DNA from: an uncultured Lachnospiraceae bacterium
GTDB lineage: Bacteria > Bacillota > Clostridia > Lachnospirales > Lachnospiraceae
Assembly: GCA_944381635.1 (NCBI GenBank)
Contig: CALWLY010000009.1
Span: forward strand, 1-64,000
Length of the DNA stretch: 64,000 nucleotides
Reading direction: 5' to 3'
Position 1 is the stretch's first letter. Each line of letters opens with the position of its first letter. The notes beneath the pieces are model-generated. The model was not told the DNA's origin. It did not search any database and saw only the letters and a program-made list of their open reading frames with translations. Both the position numbers and the translations under genes were made by a program. Shown here piece by piece: positions 9,186-17,969 of this stretch.

Positions 9186-10604
9186 TCATCCTTTTTTCAC
9201 CCCCATGCGAAAAGTAAGGATTTTCCTTCCGATTTCCACTTTATCCCCATCCTTAAGCAGGCAGATTTCATTGCCTTCCAGCCGTTTTTTATTGACGAAG
9301 GTACCGTTTCTGGAGTTTAAATCCATAATTCCCACTTCTCCGTCCTTTTCTAATATTTTGGCATGTACACGGCTCACGGTGGAGTCATCCAGATACAAAG
9401 ATACCCTTCCCTTTGCCTTTCCAACGGTTGCCGGAAGAAGATCCAGTTCCAGGTATTCTTCCCCTCCCTCTTTTTGACAGATAAATCCTGCTCTTTTTCT
9501 GCCGCCTTTCTCTGCCTCTCCTCTTTGTTCCATTGGAAGAAATACCGTCTCTTCCCCGGAAAAATTCTCCATAGTTTCCACATACTGATCCCACAGATAA
9601 TTTTCAGGATTGCTCTCCTTTTCTTTGTCTTTTATCTCTTCCTCCTTCTGTCTCCTTGTCAGAAACAGTATCAGCCTGTACAGAGAAAACAAACACAAAA
9701 GGATTCCTCCGGCTGTAATTCCCACACACAGCTGCAAATAAGGCGGCTGCATCGGAAAGAGTAAGTAAATAACCGCTGCCGCTAACACAAGAACAACTCC
9801 GACGCCGGTTTGTATCAGTAATTTACTAACACTGCTGTTTTCTTTCTCCTCCGCTTCTTCCTCTTCTTCCCAAAAATGATACCCCACAGCCGCATCTTTT
9901 AGTTTCCCTTCGGTCAAGGGTTCAAGTCCCTTTTCCTTCCTTACTTCCTGCCTTGGTTCCTGTCTTAATTCCTGTTTTTGTTCCTGTTTTGTTCTCTCTG
10001 TGCCAAAACTGCTGCCCTCTATGATTGTTAAACTTTCATTCTCCTGCTTTCTTTTCTCCGTAAACTCGTTTCTTAACAGCGGAAGAAACGAATCCAGAGA
10101 GAAAAATTCGTTTTTGGCCATCTTATAAAACTGATAAGCTATCGTTACCGCTTCCTCGTCCCCATAGGAAATATGGTCCAGAAAAAATTCTGCCAGAGTA
10201 CGAAAATGATTTTCCTTTCGCATGCTTTCAGGGCAAAACGCCAGCAAAAGATTTCTGCTGACCGTGTCCAGGAAAATATAGGATGGTTCCAGCAAAAGAC
10301 AGCGCTCATCCAGAAGATACGCCGAAATTTCCTGAATGATGCAGGCTGCCGATTCCAGAATATGTCTCACGTCCATAGCGGACATTTTCTGAGATTCATA
10401 AACCTGTGCCAAAGACTGTCTGGCTGTAATATCAAAATAAAGGGCTCTTCGCCCTTCCAGAAATCGTTCACTTACAGGCAGAAGACCGGGAATCGCATTG
10501 TGAACCACCATTTGATAACGATAGTCTTCTCCACATTCCTCCATGTTTTCAAACACCATATAGCTGTGGTTCAGTTCTCTTTTAAATACAGGCTCTCCCA
10601 TCAT
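9186..10604 (-). CDS. DUF6382-FHA membrane protein of the Tad locus
   Basis: 472 residues. The N-terminal 180 match the DUF6382 type seen beside Tad genes in Clostridia; a charged linker follows, then two membrane segments at about 255-312, and a C-terminal FHA domain (about 385-465) with SRVHAKI and NSRNGTFVN phosphopeptide-binding elements. FHA domains bind phosphothreonine, so the protein may link Ser/Thr kinase signalling to pilus assembly (inference). It is the last gene of the pilus operon, 3 bases after the small TadE-like gene. ATG follows an AGGGG-type site. Confidence 0.85.
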   Translation of the reverse strand: MMGEPVFKRELNHSYMVFENMEECGEDYRYQMVVHNAIPGLLPVSERFLEGRRALYFDITARQSLAQVYESQKMSAMDVRHILESAACIIQEISAYLLDERCLLLEPSYIFLDTVSRNLLLAFCPESMRKENHFRTLAEFFLDHISYGDEEAVTIAYQFYKMAKNEFFSLDSFLPLLRNEFTEKRKQENESLTIIEGSSFGTERTKQEQKQELRQEPRQEVRKEKGLEPLTEGKLKDAAVGYHFWEEEEEAEEKENSSVSKLLIQTGVGVVLVLAAAVIYLLFPMQPPYLQLCVGITAGGILLCLFSLYRLILFLTRRQKEEEIKDKEKESNPENYLWDQYVETMENFSGEETVFLPMEQRGEAEKGGRKRAGFICQKEGGEEYLELDLLPATVGKAKGRVSLYLDDSTVSRVHAKILEKDGEVGIMDLNSRNGTFVNKKRLEGNEICLLKDGDKVEIGRKILTFRMGVKKG

Positions 10605-10607
10605 TTT

Positions 10608-11072
10608 TCACCCCTTTTTCTCCTTCTTTAGGAGTCTGCTTTCCTTTGTCATCCGTATGGTTCTGATGTAAAATACAGGATCTCGTTTGAAGCTTTTTTC
10701 TTTGACCTTAAGCTGGAATTTTCTCTTTATTTCCGTAAGGACATCTTTCTTTTCCTCCGTTATTTTCTCAATGCTTACTTCCACCCACAAAACCGAATCC
10801 TTTACCTGATGTTCTGTCTTTCCACAGTCTAAAATCCTTTCTTCCCAAAGCGTTTCCAATTCCTTTCCGGCATCTGTATCTTTTCCTGTGCTTTCCGGAG
10901 GGAGACTCGCCCGAAAAGCGGCGGTATACGCCGCTGTATGAAAAAAACAAAGGGTATACAGATAAAAGCATGCCGTAAACAGCATTGCGATGATTCCTAA
11001 CAGGAATGGAAACAGAAGACTCGCCTCCAGAGTAAAATAGCCGTTTGCAGCTTTTTTTGTCCCTTTTCTCAT
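10608..11072 (-). CDS. TadE/TadF-like minor pilin
   Basis: 154 residues. Short basic leader, then the pseudopilin pattern GYFTLEASLLFPFLLG followed by one hydrophobic helix (about 13-38) and an extracytoplasmic domain. TadE-type proteins are processed by the prepilin peptidase and act in pilus assembly or as minor pilins. ATG at 11070-11072 was chosen because AGGAAGG precedes it and a longer reading frame would overlap the prepilin peptidase gene by about 80 bases. It contains the expected glutamate near +5 of the mature helix. Confidence 0.8.
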   Translation of the reverse strand: MRKGTKKAANGYFTLEASLLFPFLLGIIAMLFTACFYLYTLCFFHTAAYTAAFRASLPPESTGKDTDAGKELETLWEERILDCGKTEHQVKDSVLWVEVSIEKITEEKKDVLTEIKRKFQLKVKEKSFKRDPVFYIRTIRMTKESRLLKKEKKG

Positions 11073-11119
11073 AGGTATTTTTCCTTCCTCTAATACAATC
11101 TGTTTTTGACACTTCAGTC

Positions 11120-11557
11120 CTAAACCAAAAAACAATACAGCAGCTGGAACAAAAAAAGAAAGGGCGCAAAAGGCAGCGTTATTTCCTCCTGTCTGCACTT
11201 TTTTACAAAGCTACGGATTCCTATACAGACAGCCGCTGCAAAACACGCACCTGTCACCATAAAAAGTATTCCTGAAAGGTTTGAAAACATTCCCTGTGCA
11301 ACAACCATCCATCCGTCAGCAGCTCCCAGTTTCTCCTTAAGAATCCGGCTGCATAAAAGCATCAGGATCCCCGGCATAATTGACAGCGCCCAATCATACA
11401 CCTGTCTGTTTTTCCCATAAATCTCTATTCCCGCACAGGAAATTCCTGCCACGATTCCTGCAGCCAAAAGCCATATAGGAATTTCCTTTTTCTTTACATC
11501 AAACAGCGTACACAAAGCCAGATAAATCGTAACGGTAAGCAATGAAATTCTTTCCAT
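11120..11557 (-). CDS. A24 family prepilin peptidase (TadV/CpaA-like)
   Basis: 145-residue membrane aspartic peptidase, the short TadV/CpaA form without an N-terminal methylase domain. The two catalytic aspartates appear in FDVKKKEIP (near residue 20) and LGAADGW (near residue 81), with about five hydrophobic segments. It should cleave the leader of the Flp pilin and of the TadE-like proteins encoded on either side. Position inside the pilus operon agrees. Confidence 0.9.
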   Translation of the reverse strand: MERISLLTVTIYLALCTLFDVKKKEIPIWLLAAGIVAGISCAGIEIYGKNRQVYDWALSIMPGILMLLCSRILKEKLGAADGWMVVAQGMFSNLSGILFMVTGACFAAAVCIGIRSFVKKCRQEEITLPFAPFLFLFQLLYCFLV

Positions 11558-11598
11558 CTGCCTTAATTTCCCCTTCTGTCTGTTTTATTTTCATAATT

Positions 11599-12498
11599 TC
11601 AGCCGCATTTACTGCAGGGCGGCCGTCCTCCCGATTCCGATAAGGGAACGCACCAGATATCTCTTTTGAGAGCACTGCAATTCAATGCACTGTGGTAACT
11701 GCTGCCGTCACTGGTAATATAAACAATCCTTCCTTTTCCGCCGCATTTTACGCAGGGTGCATATTTGCCTCCGTTTTCATTTCTCTCCTGGCTGATTTTC
11801 TCCCTGTCCACCGGACGTACCGATGGATTCAGATAAGTGCAGCTTCTGTCTCTGTGAAATACGTTTCCGCTTTTTGTAATATATACCATCTCTTTCGTTT
11901 CGTTTTCTCCCCCAGTTCCTGCCGTCACATCATATCCTGTCCATTTGTGCATATAACAGGAATTTACCAACGTAATGCCCCGATAGCCGAAAACAGGAAT
12001 CACCGGTTTTACCGTACTTACTTTTAGCAGCCGCAAAGTATTATCCTGTACCTGCCCTTCCGGCTGATAAGCCAGCATAACGGCCTCCCGCCCCTGCTGA
12101 TGCAACGTGATAAGTCCTTCTGTATAGCTTCGAAACAGAAAAAATAACGACAACAGATTTGCCATACAGAACAAAAACATGGGAACTACAATAGCCGCCT
12201 CCACGCTCATGCTTCCCTGGATGCTTTTTCCCGGAAAGGAAGTGAAAAGAGATGCCCTTCCCGGAATATTCGTATTTTTTAGAGAGAGTTTGAATTTATT
12301 GAATTTGAGAGAGTTCTTAAGCTGATGCTTAAAGTTGAAGGATTTATTCCATTTAAGAGATTTTTGACATGAGTCAGGATTATTCTGACTGTACGGATAA
12401 TCCTGGAGAGAAATCTTATTTCTGTCATATTTTTTTATAACATACAGTCGTAGATCTATATTAAATTTGTTGTAAAGCCAAAATTCCGAAAAGAGCAC
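11599..12498 (-). CDS. TadE-like pilus protein with duplicated Cys/His motif
   Basis: 299 residues. The GTG start is supported by a near-perfect AAAGGAGGTGA. An unusual Lys/Asn/Phe-rich extension of about 95 residues precedes the pseudopilin pattern GSMSVEAAIVVPMF and its hydrophobic helix. The C-terminal 100 residues hold two copies of a unit of roughly 45 residues, VYIT-x-G-x2-(F/Y)H-x4-C ... C-x2-CG, resembling the small Ada-type zinc-binding module attached to many secreted proteins. Extracytoplasmic zinc binding is inferred. The AT-rich extension differs in base use from its neighbours. Confidence 0.8.
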   Translation of the reverse strand: MLFSEFWLYNKFNIDLRLYVIKKYDRNKISLQDYPYSQNNPDSCQKSLKWNKSFNFKHQLKNSLKFNKFKLSLKNTNIPGRASLFTSFPGKSIQGSMSVEAAIVVPMFLFCMANLLSLFFLFRSYTEGLITLHQQGREAVMLAYQPEGQVQDNTLRLLKVSTVKPVIPVFGYRGITLVNSCYMHKWTGYDVTAGTGGENETKEMVYITKSGNVFHRDRSCTYLNPSVRPVDREKISQERNENGGKYAPCVKCGGKGRIVYITSDGSSYHSALNCSALKRDIWCVPLSESGGRPPCSKCG

Positions 12499-12534
12499 CC
12501 CTTTTCACCTCCTTTCCTTCTGCCCATCAGGGCA

Positions 12535-14010
12535 CTATTCATACTGATAATAACGGTCAATTTCATATTCGTACCCATATCCTGAAGTTACCGCTATCTT
12601 TGCCCGTATATTAGCGATACAGCCGTCAATGCGGAAATTACTGTTTCCGGGAGTGTTTCGTATATCCCATTCCATAATGTCTTCCATTCTCCAGGAAAGC
12701 ATATTTTCTTTCTTCATAAGCAAAAACATTGCCAGAAAATCTTCGTAATCCATGCCCGATTCACATTCTTTGTACTCGCCCAGATGCGCCTTGAAAGTCA
12801 GAAGATGATAAAAAGGCGTGTTCCAGCTTTCGCTGTCCTTTACCACCGCAATTTTTTTCCCGTCAAGCAGCATCCTGACGTCCTTGACGCTTTCCGCGTA
12901 AGACCAGGAAAACAGAATTACCGGCGTAATCACCTCTTTCAGTTCCGGCGTCATAAGAATAAATGCCGCTGCAGAAGCCGCTGCTTCCGCCTGCCCTTTT
13001 TTCTGGCTGTCTGAAAAGAGATAGGAGGCATTTGCAGCTTGCCGAAACCACAAAATCTGCTCTGCCGTCTGTCTGAGATTGTCAAGGTCTCTGTCCTCCC
13101 CATGCAGAAGATACTCCAGCTGGTATGACATTTTTGATGTTTCCTTTGGATTTCCGTAACGCCCGCACTTTTCCATAAAGTAAGTCACCAGCAGTCCTTT
13201 ATCCAAAACACCGTCCGCTTTGGACTGCCACTGGGGAACTCCGGAGCCGACCAGAAGCCTGCGGTGGGAAGCCAGCTCCTCCACCGGTATTTTTACGGTG
13301 GAAAGCTGTCGGTTTTCTCCGCTTAATGCGAGACCCAAAATTCCCTCGTCCCTGGAATCCCAGATTTCCTTCAGCGAAAGCCCTGTATCTTCCGGAAATT
13401 CTTTTCCTTCCTCTCCGACCTCTTCCATTTCCTTCTCCCATTGCTGTCTTCGCTGCTCAATAGCCTCGTTCATTTCCTTCTGGGCCTGCCGCCATTCCAG
13501 TTCCACATCCCTCTTGTCCCATCCGTTTTCTTCCATGGTCTCTTTATAGGATGCGGCACGCTCCATAAGACCGATTCCCAGCTTATTTTTTACATAGCGG
13601 ACTGCCTGTCTTTTCCATGGCAGACCGTCCTGATCGGAAGCAATGGTTGCAAAAAGAATTTCAGCGTCTTTTGCATGCAAATCCGTCAGATTTTTTCCTC
13701 GCGGAATGTTTAAATATTTTTCAGGCTGAAAATTACTGTTCATATAGGTGAGCAGATGATTTTCCGTTCTGGCAATAGACGGATATTTTGTACCATAAGA
13801 GGTATCGATAAAAAACAGATCATATTGTTCTAAAAGTTCCCTGTGATATTCTGCCAGACAGGAATCCATGGCCATGTCCGTGACACATTCCGTCTCAAGC
13901 CGGATCGTGTGCATTCTGACTCCCTCCAGAATGATCAGAAACAGCCCCATCATAATTCCCAACATCAAAGAAAGATACACAGTTATATATCCTGACTTTT
14001 GTTTTTTCAT
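12535..14010 (-). CDS. DUF5702 protein, TadG-like pilus component
   Basis: 491 residues with one N-terminal membrane helix (about 8-30, GYITVYLSLMLGIMMGLF) and a long extracytoplasmic region rich in charged helices. This matches the DUF5702 family encoded in clostridial Tad loci in the place of TadG. TadG-type proteins contribute to pilus assembly or surface anchoring. ATG at 14008-14010 follows GGAGAGG; a GTG two codons upstream is less likely. It lies 18 bases after flp. Confidence 0.8.
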   Translation of the reverse strand: MKKQKSGYITVYLSLMLGIMMGLFLIILEGVRMHTIRLETECVTDMAMDSCLAEYHRELLEQYDLFFIDTSYGTKYPSIARTENHLLTYMNSNFQPEKYLNIPRGKNLTDLHAKDAEILFATIASDQDGLPWKRQAVRYVKNKLGIGLMERAASYKETMEENGWDKRDVELEWRQAQKEMNEAIEQRRQQWEKEMEEVGEEGKEFPEDTGLSLKEIWDSRDEGILGLALSGENRQLSTVKIPVEELASHRRLLVGSGVPQWQSKADGVLDKGLLVTYFMEKCGRYGNPKETSKMSYQLEYLLHGEDRDLDNLRQTAEQILWFRQAANASYLFSDSQKKGQAEAAASAAAFILMTPELKEVITPVILFSWSYAESVKDVRMLLDGKKIAVVKDSESWNTPFYHLLTFKAHLGEYKECESGMDYEDFLAMFLLMKKENMLSWRMEDIMEWDIRNTPGNSNFRIDGCIANIRAKIAVTSGYGYEYEIDRYYQYE

Positions 14011-14028
14011 CGACACCTCTCCCTTTGA

Positions 14029-14229
14029 TCAGATAGAATTGGCCTGAGATGTAATTTTCCCAAGAATCGTCTCCACCAGACCTTTAATCTGTTGTTTAAA
14101 GATAATGACCAGACCGATAAGAACCAGAATGATCAGGATAATCTCCACTGTTCCCATTCCTTCCTCATCTTCAAAGTGTTCTTTCATTTTCCACAGTGTA
14201 AATTTTACACGGTACCACAAATTGTTCAT
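14029..14229 (-). CDS. flp: Flp type IVb pilin
   Basis: 66-residue major pilin candidate. A charged leader ends in EEG-MGTVE, giving a prepilin cleavage after Gly with Glu at +5, followed by a highly hydrophobic helix (about 28-46) and a short tail. Flp1-family pilins of Clostridia have this size. The ATG at 14227-14229 follows AAAGGAG; a longer frame would overlap tadC. Only one flp copy is present. It lies 44 bases downstream of tadC. Confidence 0.9.
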   Translation of the reverse strand: MNNLWYRVKFTLWKMKEHFEDEEGMGTVEIILIILVLIGLVIIFKQQIKGLVETILGKITSQANSI

Positions 14230-14273
14230 CCTTTTCTCCTTTTCCTCTTCTTTTTCGTGCCCTTCTGTCTTTT

Positions 14274-15734
14274 CTAAATTCCCCCAAAAGAAAAACATGC
14301 GGGGACCAGTATCATGATCATAATGATCAAAAGCATCAGTATCATAGGCAGCAGAAGCTTTGTCTGGGCTTCCTCTCCCAGTTTCTTTGCCTCCGCTTTT
14401 TGCTCTTCAAACGCCTCCTGTGCCTCTCTTAAGAGAGCATCCAGCAGTCCGTCTGTACCTTTTCTCAAATTCTGGTTGATCAGGGACACACATTTTCTGT
14501 AGCGCATCAGTCCGCATCTTTTTCCGAACTGTTCGTAAGCCTGCATCTCTGCAGTTCCGCCCTCCATTTCCATGCAGGCTTTTGTGAGAAGTTCATACAC
14601 TTCCTTTTCCCCCTCACCCTGTCGTTTTCTTTCCTGATACAGGGAAACCAACCGGTAACAGGAGGGTCTCACCGGAAGACCCGTCCCCATCAGCAGCACC
14701 AGTCTGCTGATAAAAGCCGGATAAGAAAGCAAAAGCTTTCGATTTCTCTGCTCCATCTTTTTGGCAAGCTCCCTGTCCTTTTGTACAAACATCACCATTG
14801 CCAGAGCCACCGGCAGAAGAAAGAAATAAACGCTGTTATGTTCCTTTTGTTCCTGAAAAATCAGTTTTTTCCCATCCATCTGTTCCGGAAGAGGCTGATA
14901 CGATAAAGTTTCCGAACCGTCCGCCGCCTTTCTTACTTCCTCCAAAAGGGCTTCCTTTCTGATCTGTTCCTCTCCTTTTTCACCGGGATAAACATGTGCC
15001 TGAAAGCTGTAAACTCCTTTGCGCTCCCCACAGGTTAAAACAGCCGTAAGAACAACCATTTCCCCCTCTTCGGGAATTTCTTCTGTTTTCAGCTTTCCCT
15101 CCCCGTCCACCAGCTGATAATTGCTGCTCTCCCACTGAATACGGAAGGGGCTTCCCGACACGGCGGCTGGAAGATATAAATCTTCGGTAACCGCCTGAGC
15201 ACTTTCGTTTTCTCCCAAAACAAGCGTATCCAGCTTATCCTTTGTGTAAGTAAGCATTTCTTCAAACTCGGAGTCGGTAAGTTTCCTCTCATCAACCGTC
15301 ACTGTCAGGGATTCGGAATCGCTTTCTCCTATGGTTACCCCCAAAACCACTTCTTTTTTTCCGCCTCCGCTTTCCTGCCTTTCCAGCTGTGTCACAGGCT
15401 GTGAGAAAATTTCCGGAAGGGAAAAAACGGTTCCAAGAAAGGCTCCTGTCACAACAAACAGCAACACTGCCGCCAGCTTTTGCGTGCCATAAAAAAGAAT
15501 TCTTTCCTCTTCGTCCTGCTCCGGCATTAAAATTTCCAGCTGCTTTTTGACGGAAGCCGAAACAAAGGGAGGCTTTTTCTTCTTCTCGTACAACAGACGA
15601 TAGCAGAAAAATGCCGGGCGGTTAAAATACCGTGTGAGACTGTCTTCCCCGCATCCTTCCGGCGGCCTTGCTTTTCGGGATAAGAAGAAAACAGCAACGG
15701 CCAAAAACAAAATGACCAGATAAATAATGAGCAT
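14274..15734 (-). CDS. tadC: TadC-like platform protein with Ig-like insert
   Basis: 486 residues, far longer than the usual TadC of about 300. Membrane segments lie at about 3-19, 88-107, 300-316 and 460-482. Residues 334-455 form one T2SSF (GspF) domain that would bind the ATPase. Between TM2 and TM3 is an insert of about 190 residues on the outer face; its 184-250 part resembles an atrophied bacterial Ig-like domain (LYLPAAVSG ... IQWESSN ... VVLTAVLTCG). ATG at 15732-15734 has an AAGGAAAG site. It follows tadB by 48 bases. Confidence 0.82.
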   Translation of the reverse strand: MLIIYLVILFLAVAVFFLSRKARPPEGCGEDSLTRYFNRPAFFCYRLLYEKKKKPPFVSASVKKQLEILMPEQDEEERILFYGTQKLAAVLLFVVTGAFLGTVFSLPEIFSQPVTQLERQESGGGKKEVVLGVTIGESDSESLTVTVDERKLTDSEFEEMLTYTKDKLDTLVLGENESAQAVTEDLYLPAAVSGSPFRIQWESSNYQLVDGEGKLKTEEIPEEGEMVVLTAVLTCGERKGVYSFQAHVYPGEKGEEQIRKEALLEEVRKAADGSETLSYQPLPEQMDGKKLIFQEQKEHNSVYFFLLPVALAMVMFVQKDRELAKKMEQRNRKLLLSYPAFISRLVLLMGTGLPVRPSCYRLVSLYQERKRQGEGEKEVYELLTKACMEMEGGTAEMQAYEQFGKRCGLMRYRKCVSLINQNLRKGTDGLLDALLREAQEAFEEQKAEAKKLGEEAQTKLLLPMILMLLIIMIMILVPACFSFGGI

Positions 15735-15782
15735 CCTTTTCTTTCCTTTCTGTCCTGCACCCATTCCCGGGAATACAGTTTT

Positions 15783-16583
15783 CTATATTTCAATCTGATT
15801 GATTTTTTCAGCCATGAAAAAGGCCGCAAGATAAAGTCCTAGGCAGGCAGTCATAACGGCAATTCCCGCTGCATTGTGATAGAGAAGATGGAAAAAACTG
15901 CCCGCAGTCGCCTGCATATAAGCGATAATCCCGAAAGGCACCATATTCATAATACTTTGCTCGTATCTTCTGGCGCTAAGCTGCAGAGCAATCTCCTTTT
16001 TTAACTCAATCTTCTCCTCCGTCAGCGCTGCCGTCCTTCGTATGATCCGATTCAGATTTCCTCCGCTTCTTTTGGCAATGGAAAAAATCACGGTAAAGTC
16101 TTCAATTTCTTCCACACCGCTTCTCTTCCCGAAATCTTCCAACAGCTGTTCCAGCGGTATTCTGTTATGCATTCCCTGCCGCATCCACTCCGTCTCCCTT
16201 GCCATGTCGCTGTCTCTTCCATAAAGGGCCAGGATCTCTCTTCCCGCATCAAGAAAAGCATTTTCTATGGAGTAACCTGCCCCGAGGCTGCCTGCCGCTG
16301 CCAGAATAAAATCCCGGAACTGATTGGCCAGATTCTGCTGTCTTTCCTTCTTTTTTATTGCTGCCTGTCTTTTCATCCAAACGGGAAGAATAGGAAGAAG
16401 CGGAAACACAAAGATAAGATTTTTATAAAAGAACCAGGCAAAAAGCACTGCGATAAGACTTCCCTGTACTGCACAAATTCCCCACTCTTTTCCGGTAAAC
16501 CGAAACTGCCGATAGTCCTGCCGCACTTTTTTATTCCTGTTTATGTCCGGAAGAAAAACTGTCATTTTTTCCTTTGTGAACAT
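15783..16583 (-). CDS. tadB: TadB-like inner-membrane platform protein
   Basis: 266 residues: two membrane segments near 38-65, a cytoplasmic T2SSF (GspF) domain at about 95-215 and two C-terminal membrane segments. TadB and TadC form the platform on which TadA works. GGAGGAAG precedes the ATG. It lies between tadA (30 bases upstream) and tadC (48 bases downstream). Confidence 0.88.
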   Translation of the reverse strand: MFTKEKMTVFLPDINRNKKVRQDYRQFRFTGKEWGICAVQGSLIAVLFAWFFYKNLIFVFPLLPILPVWMKRQAAIKKKERQQNLANQFRDFILAAAGSLGAGYSIENAFLDAGREILALYGRDSDMARETEWMRQGMHNRIPLEQLLEDFGKRSGVEEIEDFTVIFSIAKRSGGNLNRIIRRTAALTEEKIELKKEIALQLSARRYEQSIMNMVPFGIIAYMQATAGSFFHLLYHNAAGIAVMTACLGLYLAAFFMAEKINQIEI

Positions 16584-16613
16584 TTTCTTCCTCCTTCCTT
16601 TTTTATTTGACTG

Positions 16614-17885
16614 CTAAAATCCCGCCGCTGCCATCTTTTCGGTATGCAGCATTTCCCCCTGTTTTACCAGTCTTCCTCTCACCCTGTGTTTCTCCCATCC
16701 CTCTTTTTTCTCCTCTTGAAATACATACAGGGGATGCAGTCTGATTTCTCCGTCCTCCATACCGTCCACCTCAACAATTTCCAGCACCTTTCTGCTTTTG
16801 TCCCGGAGTCTCCCAAGGTGAATGATGATATCCAGCGCCGATGCTATCTGTCTGCGAATGGCCGGCAAAGGAAGATCCATCCCCATCAAAGCCATCGTTT
16901 CCAGTCGGCTCAGCATATCCTTTGCACTGTTGGCATGTCCTGTGGACATGGAGCCGTCATGTCCGCAGTTTAACGCCTGCATCATGTCAATAGCCTCTCC
17001 TCCCCGCACCTCCCCCACGATGATCCGATCCGGACGCATGCGAAGGCTTGTCCGAATCAAATCCCGTATGGTAATGGGTTTACACCCTTCCACGTTGGCG
17101 TTGCGCGTTTCCAGGCGCACCAGATTTTCCATACCGATCAGCTGAAGTTCTGCACTGTCTTCAATGGTAATAACTCTCTCATGAGGCGGAAGACAGCCGG
17201 ACAGAGCGTTTAAGAACGTGGTCTTGCCGCTTCCGGTTCCCCCGCTGATAAAAATGTTATAACCGCTTATCACCAGTTTTCGCAGAAAATCACAGACTTC
17301 TCTGTCAAGGCTTTCCAGGTGTACCAGCCTTTCCATGCTCATAGGCTCCCCCGAAAATCGGCGGATCGTGACAATAGGACCGTTCAGGGCAGTAGGTGCC
17401 AGCACTACATTGACACGGGAACCGTCTTTTAATCTGGCATCCACAATCGGCGAGGCTTCATTTACTACCCTGTTGCATCCTGCCACCATCTGCTGGATCA
17501 CATCTTCCAGTTTTTCCCTGCTTTCAAAGCATCCGTCCCACCGTGAGAGCCTTCCGTTTTTTTCCACGAAAATTCCATCCATCCCGTTGATCATAATTTC
17601 CGTCACACTTTCATCATCCAGAAGTTCCTGCAAAATATCCAGTCTTCGGATGGAGAAGAAAAGCTCTCTGGCCAACCGCCATCTCTGCTTTACATCCAGC
17701 GCCGGTGCAAATTCTCTGGCAGAAAGCTGTTCATAGATCAGTTCTTTTATCTCCTCATCGTTAAGCTCGCCTCTTTGCTCCAGCTTACTTAGCACCGATT
17801 TTCCAATCCGTTCTTTCAGATACTTGTACTTTTCTTTCTCTGTGCTATTTTCTTTCCCTATCCTGTTTTCTTCCCCTTTTTCCAT
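16614..17885 (-). CDS. tadA: Tad secretion ATPase TadA/CpaF
   Basis: 423-residue hexameric motor ATPase of the GspE/VirB11 superfamily that powers pilus assembly. Walker A GGTGSGKTT is at 215-223, the Walker B region RPDRIIVGEVRG at 284-295 and the His box GHDGSMSTGHA at 308-318. An N-terminal helical domain of about 80 residues is typical of CpaF. ATG at 17883-17885 follows a GGAGGAGGAGG run; an upstream GTG has no such site. 84 bases separate it from tadZ. Confidence 0.95.
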   Translation of the reverse strand: MEKGEENRIGKENSTEKEKYKYLKERIGKSVLSKLEQRGELNDEEIKELIYEQLSAREFAPALDVKQRWRLARELFFSIRRLDILQELLDDESVTEIMINGMDGIFVEKNGRLSRWDGCFESREKLEDVIQQMVAGCNRVVNEASPIVDARLKDGSRVNVVLAPTALNGPIVTIRRFSGEPMSMERLVHLESLDREVCDFLRKLVISGYNIFISGGTGSGKTTFLNALSGCLPPHERVITIEDSAELQLIGMENLVRLETRNANVEGCKPITIRDLIRTSLRMRPDRIIVGEVRGGEAIDMMQALNCGHDGSMSTGHANSAKDMLSRLETMALMGMDLPLPAIRRQIASALDIIIHLGRLRDKSRKVLEIVEVDGMEDGEIRLHPLYVFQEEKKEGWEKHRVRGRLVKQGEMLHTEKMAAAGF

Positions 17886-17969
17886 CGCTGCACAGCCTCC
17901 TCCTCCCCTTGTTTCATTTTTTCCTGTATTCACCGCGTTTTGCTTTTTTCAAAAGTCTTTCCGAATCAT

